Source: HXMU1420-13 sp963691715 (GTDB taxonomy: Bacteria > Bacteroidota > Rhodothermia > Balneolales > Balneolaceae). Taken from it: a stretch of DNA of 64,000 bases. The position numbers and the translations under genes were made by a program. The notes beneath the pieces are model-generated. The model did not search any database. It was not told where the DNA came from and saw only the letters and a list, made by a program, of their open reading frames with translations. Every line of letters begins with the position of its first letter. Position 1 is the first letter of the stretch. The stretch lies in NCBI GenBank assembly GCA_963691715.1, contig OY829281.1:2418001-2482000 (forward strand). Direction: 5' to 3'. Shown one piece after another: positions 7,825 through 16,698 of this stretch.

Positions 7825-10748
7825 TGGCATCTATGCTCCGTTTTTCCCTTGCACTATTCATTCTATTCTTTTTATTAAACACAGATTTTCACGCCCAACA
7901 AGTCTTATACACGAGTGAACATCGACCCGCTGGTCTTAACTGGCAAGAACTACATAGTCCTCATTTTCGAATTATATTTGCTTCTGGTCACGAAGATATT
8001 GCACGAAGAGCTGCCCGTATTCTTGAATCCCAATATGATAAAACCTTAGAATTAACGGGCGGTAAACTTAAGCGTTTTCCTGTTGTTTTATCTCCCTATA
8101 ATGATGTTACCAATGGTTTTGTATCTTCTATAAATTTTCGGTCTGAAGTGGATCTGTCTCCCTTTAAAGGCAAGGCATTAAATCCACAATCTGGTTCTTG
8201 GCTAGAAACGGTTCTCCCTCACGAATTACTTCATGCTAATCATGCCAATGTGAGTAATCCTTTTTCTTTCGCAACACTACTTGGACTTTTGGGCCCTGAT
8301 TATCGAAGGTCGTTTAACTTTTTTCCACCAGTTGGAGTGCATGAAGGTTTAGCGGTATATCATGAGTCTGAACATGGAATACGAGATTACTCTGGGAGAT
8401 CGAATTACACGTATTTTCAAAACCAATTCAATGCTAATCTTGTAGGTGCCCACCCTTGGAATACTGGTCAGCTCTTCATTCCTTCTGAGTACACGGAACC
8501 TGGAAACCGTCATTATATTGGTGGGGCAGCTTTCACCACATGGTTACACGATACCTATGGAAACGATGTCTCTAAACGGGCAATACGAGTTCATCAAAAC
8601 CTTTTCTTTTTGGGGTACGGATATGCCCTTAAATATGTAACTGGGAAATGGCCAAAACAACTTTACGAAGAATTTAATGATTGGCAACATGCACAAGAAC
8701 ATGTACGAATTAAAAACAATGACTTAACCACCGACCGTCTACATCGAGTTATAACCAGCCCTTTTGATGGTGTTCGACAACAACGCCCTTTATGGATTTC
8801 AAATAATGAGATTTTATATTTCTCGCGCCAGTATAATGCGCCGGGTGCATTCTATACGTATGATCAAACTACAGACACCCACGCTTTATTAAGTGAACAT
8901 TACTTAGTAGACGATGCATATATAGATTATGAAAAAGAATCGGGCCATCTATTTATTGGAGAGTATTTTTCACTGAATAGAATCATTTCAAATTATCAAG
9001 CGGAATTGGTTCGATTAAATATTGATACGGGAACTGAATTTCGCATATTAGCAGGAAGTCGACTGTACGCTCCAGATAAACATGGGAGTAACTTCTATGC
9101 TCTTCAACCCAATGGTGATGTATCTAATATCGTTAAGGTACTATCCGATTCTGTGTTAACACTTACTGATTTTAAGGATCGCTCGGCTGTAGTTGTTAAA
9201 GCTTCTCCCCATAAAAATGGAGAGATTGCTGTTATTATCAATCAACGAGGGGTACAAGCTCTTTGGATAGTCAATGAATCTTCCCTCCAAGACGATTTGA
9301 AGAAAGCGCCAACCCTTGCCTTCAAAGATGGCTCCATACACGACCCCGTTTGGCATCCCAAGGAAAATAAGCTCCTTTTCACAATGGACGCTTTTCCTGC
9401 AATGAATATTTACGAGTACGACCTAGAAACCGAACGTGTGGTTCAACTAACGAACTCTGAATTTAATGCGATGGATGCCTCTTATCATCCAGAAGATGGC
9501 TCTATTGTGTACGTAACACAAGTAGAAAATGAGAGAAAAATTGCACTTCTATCAAAAGATGATTTTTATAATCGTGAACTTTCAGAAGATGAATTACTTA
9601 CCGGTTCTCAATTAGATAAAGCAATGACTGCGCCTTTTCTTGGGGATGAATTACTTTCTGAAAGTGAAACTTGGGAAGTTTCTGATTATGGCAGAGACTT
9701 CCGTTGGCTAAAGCCTCGTGCCATATTACCAATTCTTAACGAACAAAATGGTAGAACGGAGTGGGGAGCATCAATACAAAGTACGGATGTGCTACAAAGC
9801 CAAGTATATTCATTTCAAATTACAACATTGCAAGATCAATTATGGTATGACCTTAAGTACACCAATAAAACCTTCTATCCTGGCATTTCAATTAGTACAT
9901 ATAGAGAGCCATCTATTTTGCCAATACGGTTTACTGATGATACACCTCAAGGCACTTTTGTAATTAATTCCTTAGCCGAAGAACGTGGTGCTCGAATAAG
10001 CATCCCTTTTGAATATTATTTTGATGATGTAGATCGGTTCAGTTCTTTTTTTATACGACCAAACATTAGCTACAATAAGCTTCAATACAACACGCTGCAA
10101 GGGGAAGCAATTAGTAACTCCACAATAGAATGGAAAGGTGGAATATATACTCAACTCAACATCCGCCTTTTACAAAACTCAAGAGATATCCAGCCATCTT
10201 CAGGGTTTCAATTATTTTTGCAGGCAGATCGTGGTTTAAATGATACTGAATTGCAATTCTCAACCGATGAATTTAGGACGGCCTTACAACCTTTAGAAAA
10301 AAGGTCCGCTAATTATTTTGGAGCACATGGGTATGTATCACCCTTTCCTAAAACAAACCAATCGTTAAAGTTAACGGCTCAATGGTTAAGCCAGACAGAT
10401 CGTGCATTTTACAGTAATAGCACCATTATACCTTTTGGTTTCAATAATGATCTATTTTTTGATTCTTCAACAATAGGGCGGTTTAGTACTAAATATGCTG
10501 TACCTATTTCATATCCCGACAACGGAGGACTGCTCTTCCCGTTTTACGTGAGTACTATTTATCTCACTTTATTTAGTCATACCCTATTAGATTACGATGA
10601 TCCTGCACCTTACAGCACCGCTCAATCTCTTATAGGTACTGGGCTTCATGTACGATTTAAGATAAGCAACCTAGCTTTTGATCTGGGGGTAGGTGTTGCT
10701 TACAACATAAATTCTAATTCCGCAGAATTTATTTTAGGCTCCTTTTAA
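7824..10748 (+). CDS. Exported MA-like zinc peptidase with beta-propeller and barrel-like C-terminus
   Basis: 974 residues, signal peptide at the N-terminus (LFILFFLLNTDFHAQ). The peptidase MA-like domain has zinc motif HELLH at residues 133-137 and a downstream gluzincin-type glutamate in HEGLAVYHE near 174. Residues from about 300 to 600 carry WD/TolB-like propeller repeats (DPVWHPKENKLLFT, DASYHPEDGSIVYVT). The last 350 or so residues are rich in alternating aromatic strands and end in F, as in outer-membrane barrels. Probably anchored in the outer membrane with a protease facing the periplasm or outside. Translationally coupled to the preceding PAQR gene. Precise substrate unknown. Confidence 0.75.
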   Translation: MASMLRFSLALFILFFLLNTDFHAQQVLYTSEHRPAGLNWQELHSPHFRIIFASGHEDIARRAARILESQYDKTLELTGGKLKRFPVVLSPYNDVTNGFVSSINFRSEVDLSPFKGKALNPQSGSWLETVLPHELLHANHANVSNPFSFATLLGLLGPDYRRSFNFFPPVGVHEGLAVYHESEHGIRDYSGRSNYTYFQNQFNANLVGAHPWNTGQLFIPSEYTEPGNRHYIGGAAFTTWLHDTYGNDVSKRAIRVHQNLFFLGYGYALKYVTGKWPKQLYEEFNDWQHAQEHVRIKNNDLTTDRLHRVITSPFDGVRQQRPLWISNNEILYFSRQYNAPGAFYTYDQTTDTHALLSEHYLVDDAYIDYEKESGHLFIGEYFSLNRIISNYQAELVRLNIDTGTEFRILAGSRLYAPDKHGSNFYALQPNGDVSNIVKVLSDSVLTLTDFKDRSAVVVKASPHKNGEIAVIINQRGVQALWIVNESSLQDDLKKAPTLAFKDGSIHDPVWHPKENKLLFTMDAFPAMNIYEYDLETERVVQLTNSEFNAMDASYHPEDGSIVYVTQVENERKIALLSKDDFYNRELSEDELLTGSQLDKAMTAPFLGDELLSESETWEVSDYGRDFRWLKPRAILPILNEQNGRTEWGASIQSTDVLQSQVYSFQITTLQDQLWYDLKYTNKTFYPGISISTYREPSILPIRFTDDTPQGTFVINSLAEERGARISIPFEYYFDDVDRFSSFFIRPNISYNKLQYNTLQGEAISNSTIEWKGGIYTQLNIRLLQNSRDIQPSSGFQLFLQADRGLNDTELQFSTDEFRTALQPLEKRSANYFGAHGYVSPFPKTNQSLKLTAQWLSQTDRAFYSNSTIIPFGFNNDLFFDSSTIGRFSTKYAVPISYPDNGGLLFPFYVSTIYLTLFSHTLLDYDDPAPYSTAQSLIGTGLHVRFKISNLAFDLGVGVAYNINSNSAEFILGSF

Positions 10749-10785
10749 TTTTGCTTACTTACACGTGAAAGCTCTTTGCGACCAC

Positions 10786-10809
10786 ATCCCGATTTATCGG
10801 GAGAGGATT
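10786..10809. repeat. Small hairpin repeat atcccgat...atcgggagagg
   Basis: The hairpin cccgatttatcggg is followed by agagg. A related sequence (cccgattcatcgtgagagg) lies at 60468-60486. A short dispersed element between the propeller peptidase and the R-M gene; too short to name. Confidence 0.4.
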
Positions 10810-10810
10810 G

Positions 10811-10838
10811 CAATGTGCTTGAATTCAGCGTTGGCATT
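10811..10838 (-). repeat. R-M 3' border repeat (tgccaacgct...cacattgc)
   Basis: Read on the minus strand, tgccaacgct then cacattgc follow the stop of the split R-M gene within a few bases. The HpaII R-M operon has tgccagcgct and cacacattgc at the matching place (52099-52131). Unrelated genes sharing 3' borders suggests a common mode of insertion. Confidence 0.5.
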
Positions 10839-10839
10839 T

Positions 10840-11566
10840 CTATTCTAAATATTCCTTTAATATCTGTTCTTTTTGCTCGTCCATTGATGCTAATTCATTT
10901 TCTATATCAGCGATTTCCGTTTCTAGTTTTTCTATTTCACCTATTATTTTGTCTTGTTCCTTTTTATCAGGGAATGGAATTTTTTGTTCTAAAACTGTTG
11001 GTTGCGAAATGTTTGGGTGACTTGACTGATTAGCAAATTGGTTTAAATTCAAATTCTTTAAAGCGAAGAACAAATATTTGAGATTCAAATCTTTTAAAAA
11101 CTGATTTACAAACATTGAATTATCAGTAATCCAAGATTTAGGTTCTGTTAAATGTACTGCTCCACAATATGCACCAACACGCCCTATTGCAAGGGTTGCC
11201 TTTTCAGACACAAAAGCGTTATGAGTACCGTTTATTCCGTTACCACCATAAACCAAGTGTTCTCCTGTAATCATTTTAGTAGAAGATAAACCTTTACCAT
11301 TTTGTAATGAAATAATCTTGCTCAATGGTAGTTTTTTAAATTGCTCTGAAAGTGAATTGAATGTTTTAAAAACATCTTGTCTCAAACTCTCCGCTTTTTC
11401 TCTCCTTGCTTTTTCCTTTTGCTCTATAGCTTCTATTTCAGCTATGATTTTTTCTTGTACCGTTTTTGGTGGAAGTGGGATTTGAAGATTTCTTAAAATG
11501 GTAAGTGATACAAATGACCTGTTACTACCTTTTAGTTCATAATCAATTTGTGATTTAACTACTTTA
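10840..11566 (-). pseudogene. Detached second specificity domain of the fused R-M enzyme, downstream of a frameshift
   Basis: Continues the 11559-14675 gene in the +1 frame. After the stop TAG, the next frame reads VVKSQIDYELKGSNRSFVSL, then PLPPKTVQEKIIAEIEAIEQ, then a second TRD (LPLSKIISLQNGKGLSSTKMI) and the helical repeat KEQDKIIGEIEKLETEIADIENELA. This is the order of a type I HsdS protein: TRD1, conserved helix, TRD2, conserved helix. Loss of one A near 11564-11567 explains the shift. An internal start (MRQDVFKTF at 11385) could give a 181-residue TRD2 protein, but no good ribosome site is visible. Short tract, so phase variation is unlikely but not excluded. Confidence 0.8.
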
Positions 11567-14500
11567 AATCAAGAACTTCTTTTAAGAATTTGCTTTCAAG
11601 AAATTCATTTTTTTGAAGTTTAAAAAGAGCAACATTCTTAATGGCAAAATTGGGTTTGATATCAACTAAGACTGGACTACCAACTGTACCAATCATGGCA
11701 AAAAGCACATCCCCCTTTTCAACTAACGAGCGTTTGTTTATTTCATCATAATCCTTTTGTGAAATGAATTTAACTTCTGATAAATCAAGTGTTCCACTTG
11801 TAATATTTTTGGAAGTAACCAAGGGAAAACCTTGTTGCACAAATTTTGGACTGTCATGTGTCCCATCACGTACATCACAAATTTCACCCAACTTCTTGAA
11901 AGGATATTTCGACTTTAGCTCAAGTTTTTTTTTAACGTTTACAGAGATTGATTTTTCAAACGACAATTTCTTAAAGTCAATCAATTCGGCTAAGTCAAAA
12001 GTGCTCAAGTTGTTTTGCAAACTTTCAGAAATGCCTTTTTGTTCGCCCAAAAAGGCACGATAAACATAGCTGTTTGCTTTTTCTCCGTTTAGTGGATTGT
12101 CATCATCATAGAGTTTGGTAATAGGCTTTCCGTTTTCATCACGGTACATTTTAATGCCTTCGTGGCCACGTCTGTTGCTAAACTCGTAACCGATAAAATC
12201 TTTCTCGGCTTGTTTTTCACCCACTTTAATTAAAACCGTTTGTTGTGGTTGAGCTAGAAAGAAGTAGAGCATTTTGTCTTGCTCTTTGGCAAAAATCTTA
12301 TGGTAAAAAAGTCTGTCAATCTCGTTTAGTTGGTCAATTTCAAGCTTTTCGATTTCCTTTTTTACATCAGCTTTCTTCGTTTCGTCTTTCTCTTTCTTAA
12401 GTTTTGCTTTTAATCTGTCGAGAGTTTTTTTATGTTTCTTCTTCAGGTTTTTAATTTCCGTCAAACCATTAAACCAAGCTTTGTAGTCAGTAAACAGCTC
12501 GGATTTGCTTATAGCTTCATTGGGTGTTTTGTTCACCAAGCTGATATAGTCTTGTAGCGTAATATCTTCAAAAACTTCATCTACATATTTTGCAAAAGCC
12601 TTCTCAATGCCGTTTACGGTTGCTTCTTTAGGCTTGTCAAAGAAATTTTTAATGGCGGTTTCTACCTTTTTCCAATCATTGTTGGATCTGCGTTCCAAAA
12701 AGAGCGTAACCGTATTGGTGCCTGTTGCCATAAAGGTGTTTGAGCCAAATTCGGCAATGGCTTTAATGGCAAAGTATTTTAGAATGATTTCTCTGGCATC
12801 TGTGTAAATGCCCGAATTACTTAGAATGGAACTAGGCAAAATAATACCTGCCCAACCGCCTGGTTTTAAAAGTTGTTTGGTACGCTCAATAAATAAACAT
12901 TCAATTTCCGAACTGTCGTCTGTCAGTCGGTTAAACAGGTCAAAGGATTCTTCTCCGTTCTTGAGCGTGTTTTTAAATGCTGAAACCGAGTAAGGCGGAT
13001 TTGCAATTAAGACATCAAAAACGCCATTGTCTTTTGGGTCTTCTTTGCTTACTTCTTTGAGTTTGCCTTTGTAATCAATGCTTTTTTGAAAATGGTCTAA
13101 ACCGTCTGCGTGAATTACATTTGCTAAACCATCACCATTGAGGAAGCAACTCACTTTCGCAGTTTTTACCAAACGATAATCAGCTTCAATGCCATACACA
13201 TAATCGTAAGCCCAATCGAAAGGATTAATTTTCCAACTGCTCAAATTTCGTTTTACAGAAGGTCGCTGTTTGCTTTCGTCAATTTCGTTGATAATGTTTT
13301 GCACTTCGTCCATTGATTCTGTGAGGAAGTGTCCGCTACCTGCTGCATAGTCAATTATGTAGGGTAGGAAGTGGGTTTCGTCATTTTCAATCTTTTGCTT
13401 TATAAGTTCACGAAGAGGCAAAGACGATATAATGAATTTGGCAATGGGAACTGGTGTAAAAAACTGACCTGCTTCCTGCTTAATTCCTGTGCTTAAAAGC
13501 AACTCGAAGAAGTCACCTAAAAACTGCTGCTTGTGTCCATATCGAATCTGATAAGGTTGAAGCAATTCAACCACTTCACGCACCACAACCGCATTTTCTT
13601 CAAATGACTTCTCGTCAAAGACCTCTTTAAATGCAAATTCGTTGTTTTTGTGCAAACGCACACGAGTAAACATTTCACGAATTTGGTCTCTTACGGCTGC
13701 ATCAAGTGCATAAAGTTTTTCTTCTACTTGCTCGTCATTGTAGTCTGTTACTTCTTTGGTCAAGTATTCTTTCATTCCTTGTTTGTAAAGGTCTGAAAGG
13801 CGTTTTTGCAAATCTTCGTTATTGTCGGTTTCTAACCATTGAAATTTTAGTTCTTCGTTTGGCTTGCGGTCTTCATCAACGATTTTGCAGAGAAATAAAT
13901 TGAAGATTTTATTAAAAGCATTCGGCTTGTCAGAAACCACATTGTGGCGAAGAATTTCGGCAAACTGGTTGTAAATTCTTCCGCTATCTTCTTCTGTTAG
14001 TTCTTTCAGTCTTCCACGAGTTAGCGATTTGATTTCAATATCGTATGCATTTGCCCATTCTTCAAAGATTCCATTGTCCTTAAAATTTTTGTTCCAATGG
14101 TCAAATATTTCTTTTTGGTTGTCGAGTTCTTTCCAAGCTTCATCAACTTTTACAATGTCATTTACAAACTCAATTTTTGCGTCTTTTACTCTGGAAGCAT
14201 ACAGGCATAAATATTGAGCTGCTTTGTCTTGTTGGAAGTAAGAGAATAGCTGTCCGCCATCTCGTTGCATTTTCTTTTTCTCTTTCTCATATTCGTATCC
14301 CCAAGTTTTGCACTCAATCATCAAATAGGCTTTGTCGTCTTTGTCCATTACAAGAATGTCCAACTTGCCTTTTTCTTTTCTACCCATTGGCCATTTATGT
14401 TCCAATGAGAGTTTGTCGGGTGCATAGCCTTTTTCTAAAACTCTGTCAACGCCTTCTAAAACCACAAAATTTTCGCTGTTTTCAAAGTTGCTGGTTGTCA

Positions 14501-14675
14501 GGTCGCCCAATTTGATTTTTGTACCGTAATCAATTTTTTCTTTCTCAAAGTCAACTTTCAGCACATAGTTTTTATGGCTTGGGTAGTTCTTATAATAAAT
14601 ATCCTTGTCACCTTCTTGTGGTTTAAATCCAAGAAGTCCAATAAGTTCCTTTATGTCTGATTTCTTTATTTTCAT
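11559..14675 (-). CDS. Fused restriction-methylation-specificity enzyme (type IIG/type I-like), C-terminally truncated by frameshift
   Basis: 1038 residues. The N-terminal nuclease has a PD-(D/E)xK core: LDILVM (D106) and MIECKTW (E121, K123). The helical linker is followed by an HsdM-type N6-adenine methyltransferase with GQFFTP (about 404), motif I DYAAGSGHF (442-450) and motif IV NPPY (559-562). The C-terminus begins a specificity TRD (YPFKKLGEICDVRDGTHDSP, about 925 on) and stops after KEVLDLK. A frameshift removes the second TRD, which lies intact at 10840-11566. The undamaged enzyme would be about 1278 residues, cutting and methylating DNA in one chain. The truncated form may have lost or altered specificity. 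It is flanked by repeats shared with the HpaII system, consistent with horizontal transfer. Confidence 0.85.
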   Translation of the reverse strand: MKIKKSDIKELIGLLGFKPQEGDKDIYYKNYPSHKNYVLKVDFEKEKIDYGTKIKLGDLTTSNFENSENFVVLEGVDRVLEKGYAPDKLSLEHKWPMGRKEKGKLDILVMDKDDKAYLMIECKTWGYEYEKEKKKMQRDGGQLFSYFQQDKAAQYLCLYASRVKDAKIEFVNDIVKVDEAWKELDNQKEIFDHWNKNFKDNGIFEEWANAYDIEIKSLTRGRLKELTEEDSGRIYNQFAEILRHNVVSDKPNAFNKIFNLFLCKIVDEDRKPNEELKFQWLETDNNEDLQKRLSDLYKQGMKEYLTKEVTDYNDEQVEEKLYALDAAVRDQIREMFTRVRLHKNNEFAFKEVFDEKSFEENAVVVREVVELLQPYQIRYGHKQQFLGDFFELLLSTGIKQEAGQFFTPVPIAKFIISSLPLRELIKQKIENDETHFLPYIIDYAAGSGHFLTESMDEVQNIINEIDESKQRPSVKRNLSSWKINPFDWAYDYVYGIEADYRLVKTAKVSCFLNGDGLANVIHADGLDHFQKSIDYKGKLKEVSKEDPKDNGVFDVLIANPPYSVSAFKNTLKNGEESFDLFNRLTDDSSEIECLFIERTKQLLKPGGWAGIILPSSILSNSGIYTDAREIILKYFAIKAIAEFGSNTFMATGTNTVTLFLERRSNNDWKKVETAIKNFFDKPKEATVNGIEKAFAKYVDEVFEDITLQDYISLVNKTPNEAISKSELFTDYKAWFNGLTEIKNLKKKHKKTLDRLKAKLKKEKDETKKADVKKEIEKLEIDQLNEIDRLFYHKIFAKEQDKMLYFFLAQPQQTVLIKVGEKQAEKDFIGYEFSNRRGHEGIKMYRDENGKPITKLYDDDNPLNGEKANSYVYRAFLGEQKGISESLQNNLSTFDLAELIDFKKLSFEKSISVNVKKKLELKSKYPFKKLGEICDVRDGTHDSPKFVQQGFPLVTSKNITSGTLDLSEVKFISQKDYDEINKRSLVEKGDVLFAMIGTVGSPVLVDIKPNFAIKNVALFKLQKNEFLESKFLKEVLDLK

Positions 14676-14724
14676 TTAATATTCTCTGTCAAAATATTCT
14701 GCTCAAATTTCGTTATTCGAGTGA

Positions 14725-14746
14725 TGGCAAAAAAGCAATGTGTGCG
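14725..14746 (-). repeat. 22-bp repeat upstream of the fused R-M gene
   Basis: Identical over 22 bases to 54578-54599, which lies upstream of the HpaII-type methyltransferase, in the same orientation relative to the gene. Core on the minus strand: cacattgcttttttgcca. It lies 49 bp upstream of the R-M start codon. Could be an insertion border or a promoter part carried with both modules. Confidence 0.75.
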
Positions 14747-14787
14747 TTAGCTTTTTTTTAAAAAATGGTTAATCCCGAAGAAACAAA

Positions 14788-15126
14788 CTATACAAGCTCC
14801 AGTAATTCTTGAGGTACATCAATATCCATTCTCAACACTTGTAAGGCATGCGTTTTCCCTTGGGCATCTAATTTTAAAGAAACGGTTCCGCCGCCGCCCA
14901 AGCTATCATGTAAAATGAAATTTAAGGCTCCAATATTAGGTAATTCGTAACGATCAACCTCTCCCTTACACACATATTTCATATGTTCTTTAATTCGTTC
15001 AGGAGTAAGTTTCTCTTTAAGAAATGGATAAATATCAGGTTGCCTTGCAATGATTCCAACATTACTACCATTTCCTTTATCTCCACTTCTTCCGTGGGCT
15101 ATTTTAATGAGTTTTACAACAGGCAT
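14788..15126 (-). CDS. AtuA-like ferredoxin-fold domain protein
   Basis: 112 residues. It matches the C-terminal domain of AtuA-type proteins: IAHGRSGDKGNGSNVGIIAR, then KGEVDRYELPNIGALNFIL and a glycine-rich LGGGGTVSLKLDAQGK. In other bacteria this domain is fused to or next to the larger AtuA (DUF1446) enzyme and to acyl-CoA carboxylases of terpene or branched-chain catabolism. Here it stands alone, so its partner must be elsewhere or missing. Good family match; role unknown. The next gene upstream (15214-15573) is on the same strand, 87 bp away. Confidence 0.8.
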   Translation of the reverse strand: MPVVKLIKIAHGRSGDKGNGSNVGIIARQPDIYPFLKEKLTPERIKEHMKYVCKGEVDRYELPNIGALNFILHDSLGGGGTVSLKLDAQGKTHALQVLRMDIDVPQELLELV

Positions 15127-15213
15127 AATTCCAACTTTTGATGAAAGCTACAAAACGTTGCACAACAAAACGAATAGCTATTTAATAACAATTACAAAAG
15201 AAATGACTTCTTT

Positions 15214-15573
15214 TTATTTATACGGAGGTTCAATAGTCATTGAATCCCAATATAACCCCAATTTATCCCAAGTATAGATTATAATCTTATTATCAGGTTC
15301 AAAACCTTCAATAAATTCGGTAGAAAAAGTGCGTTTACGTATAGCAGGTACTTTATTTTCTTCTGATTCTACAGGAAACCAATCGATTCTAGATGCAAAC
15401 TCTACATCCATCGCAACAAGATAAATAGGAAATAGATTGTAATTCTGTATAATTAACTTATTCTCTACTATTTCTGCTCTAACGAAAGTTTTGTCTCTGT
15501 CTACATCAAGAACTTCACATTGTACAAATAGTGCTATTCCTATCAGTAAAGAAAAAAAATGTCGGAATTTCAT
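15214..15573 (-). CDS. Small putative lipoprotein of unknown function
   Basis: 119 residues. The N-terminus MKFRHFFSLLIGIALFVQC has a hydrophobic segment ending in a lipobox-like cysteine, so export and lipidation are likely. The rest, rich in beta-prone segments (RAEIVENKLIIQNYNLFPIYLVAMD), would fit a small immunoglobulin-like or LEA-like domain, but I recognise no family. The start is chosen because the ATG directly precedes the signal. Confidence 0.6.
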   Translation of the reverse strand: MKFRHFFSLLIGIALFVQCEVLDVDRDKTFVRAEIVENKLIIQNYNLFPIYLVAMDVEFASRIDWFPVESEENKVPAIRKRTFSTEFIEGFEPDNKIIIYTWDKLGLYWDSMTIEPPYK

Positions 15574-15636
15574 TCATTTATTTTAATACTCAGCTATATC
15601 AATGTACTATTTTTTTAATTAGTATCTTTTAGAATA

Positions 15637-15873
15637 ATGTATGATTCTTCCTTTCTATTTCAACTCGTTCAAGCACGCATGCCTTTTGGAAAATATGAAG
15701 GCAGATATATCACCGATTTACCAGTGCATTATCTTGAATGGTTCCATAGAGAAGGTTTTCCAAAGGGTAGCCATGGTCAATACATTTCAACCATGTATGA
15801 AATCAAAACAAATGGATTAGATTCCATATTAGCCCCTATCAAAAAAGAGTTTAGAAGACCTAGATGCCCTTAA
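15637..15873 (+). CDS. DUF3820-family small protein
   Basis: 78 residues. The core MPFGKYEGRYITDLPVHYLEWF matches the DUF3820 / putative quorum-sensing-regulated virulence factor family: short proteins with a conserved FGKYKG...DLP..YL.WF signature, also seen next to exonuclease domains. Function in this context is unknown. Single gene with its own start; the next gene begins 76 bp downstream. An internal ATG at MPFGK could also be the true start. Confidence 0.8.
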   Translation: MYDSSFLFQLVQARMPFGKYEGRYITDLPVHYLEWFHREGFPKGSHGQYISTMYEIKTNGLDSILAPIKKEFRRPRCP

Positions 15874-15949
15874 TATAATTTTCTTTATCGTGTAACATAT
15901 TTTTTACATTGCGTATGGTTTTTTTTACTTAAAATTAAACTTTCAAATT

Positions 15950-16396
15950 ATGTCACGAACTGAAATTTTATCCTGGACATCATTAGCTACCTCAGTATCG
16001 GTAGTAGTCTTTTACATTCTTATCATTTTAGGTTGGCCAGAGGTTCTATCAGACTACACCTCAAAATTGGTTAATATTTTCTTTTACGTTTTTTTATGCG
16101 CTGTTATTGTTGAGATCTTTGTGGAAATAAATGGGCAAAAACAAACCGTAACAAAAGATGAAAGAGACCTTATGATTGAAGGTAAAGGACATCGAATAGG
16201 TTATAGTATTCTTGTTTTTGGAGTAATAGTCGTTTTAATTCAATTATTAATTATTGATAATTTTGGAAACGAATTTGATCATTTTATGAGCATAAATACA
16301 TTTAAAAATATCTTTAATTTGCTCTTCATCACATTATTTGTAGCTAGTGCGAGTAAGCGCACAATTATGATTTATAATTACAGAAAAGATGATTGA
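15950..16396 (+). CDS. Four-helix membrane protein, DUF2178-like, paired with an XRE regulator
   Basis: 148 residues with four hydrophobic helices in two pairs (about 9-30, 42-60, 84-105, 120-137) separated by a charged loop containing VTKDERDLMIEGKGHRIGY. The KDERD...IEGKG motif is typical of small membrane proteins encoded directly before a YozG-type HTH regulator. The downstream regulator start overlaps this stop (ATGATTGA at 16389-16396), so the two are translationally coupled. Likely a membrane module controlled by, or controlling, the regulator. Biochemical role unknown. Confidence 0.7.
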   Translation: MSRTEILSWTSLATSVSVVVFYILIILGWPEVLSDYTSKLVNIFFYVFLCAVIVEIFVEINGQKQTVTKDERDLMIEGKGHRIGYSILVFGVIVVLIQLLIIDNFGNEFDHFMSINTFKNIFNLLFITLFVASASKRTIMIYNYRKDD

Positions 16397-16610
16397 GGGA
16401 ACTATCCATAATAAAATTAGAACACTTCGCTTTTTGGCCAATGAAATGACCCAAAAAGAATTAGCTGATAAGGTTGATGTTACCAGACAAACCATTAATG
16501 CAGTTGAAGCGGCTAAATACTCACCATCTTTGGAACTTGCTTTCAAAATTGCTTTCGTCTTTAACACAAGTATAGAGGATGTTTTTCAATTTGATATAAC
16601 CCATCCTTAA
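16389..16610 (+). CDS. XRE/Cro-C1-family HTH regulator (YozG-like)
   Basis: 73 residues, essentially one helix-turn-helix domain: KIRTLRFLANEMTQKELADK, then VTRQTINAVEAAKYSPSLEL. The downstream tail FNTSIEDVFQFD is the usual ending of the YozG/HTH_3 subgroup. DNA-binding transcription regulator, probably autoregulating the two-gene unit with the membrane protein whose stop it overlaps. No obvious inverted repeat operator was identified upstream of 15950. The pairing is common in Firmicutes and Bacteroidota, but targets are seldom known. Confidence 0.88.
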   Translation: MIEGTIHNKIRTLRFLANEMTQKELADKVDVTRQTINAVEAAKYSPSLELAFKIAFVFNTSIEDVFQFDITHP

Positions 16611-16698
16611 CCTTTTAAATATTAGATTTCTATTTTCTATCAAGTAATTCCCCTTTCATGGTTATATTACACTCACAAAAGCTAATTAACATTTTGGA

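Noticed and set aside
11386..11558. Programmed +1 frameshift in the fused R-M gene
   Set aside because: No slippery heptamer or long homopolymer at the junction; mutation or sequencing error is more likely. Kept only as a testable alternative.
14177..14515. 112-codon plus-strand open frame in the R-M gene
   Set aside because: It overlaps the nuclease domain on the opposite strand, which has clear motifs; the frame has no protein-like features.
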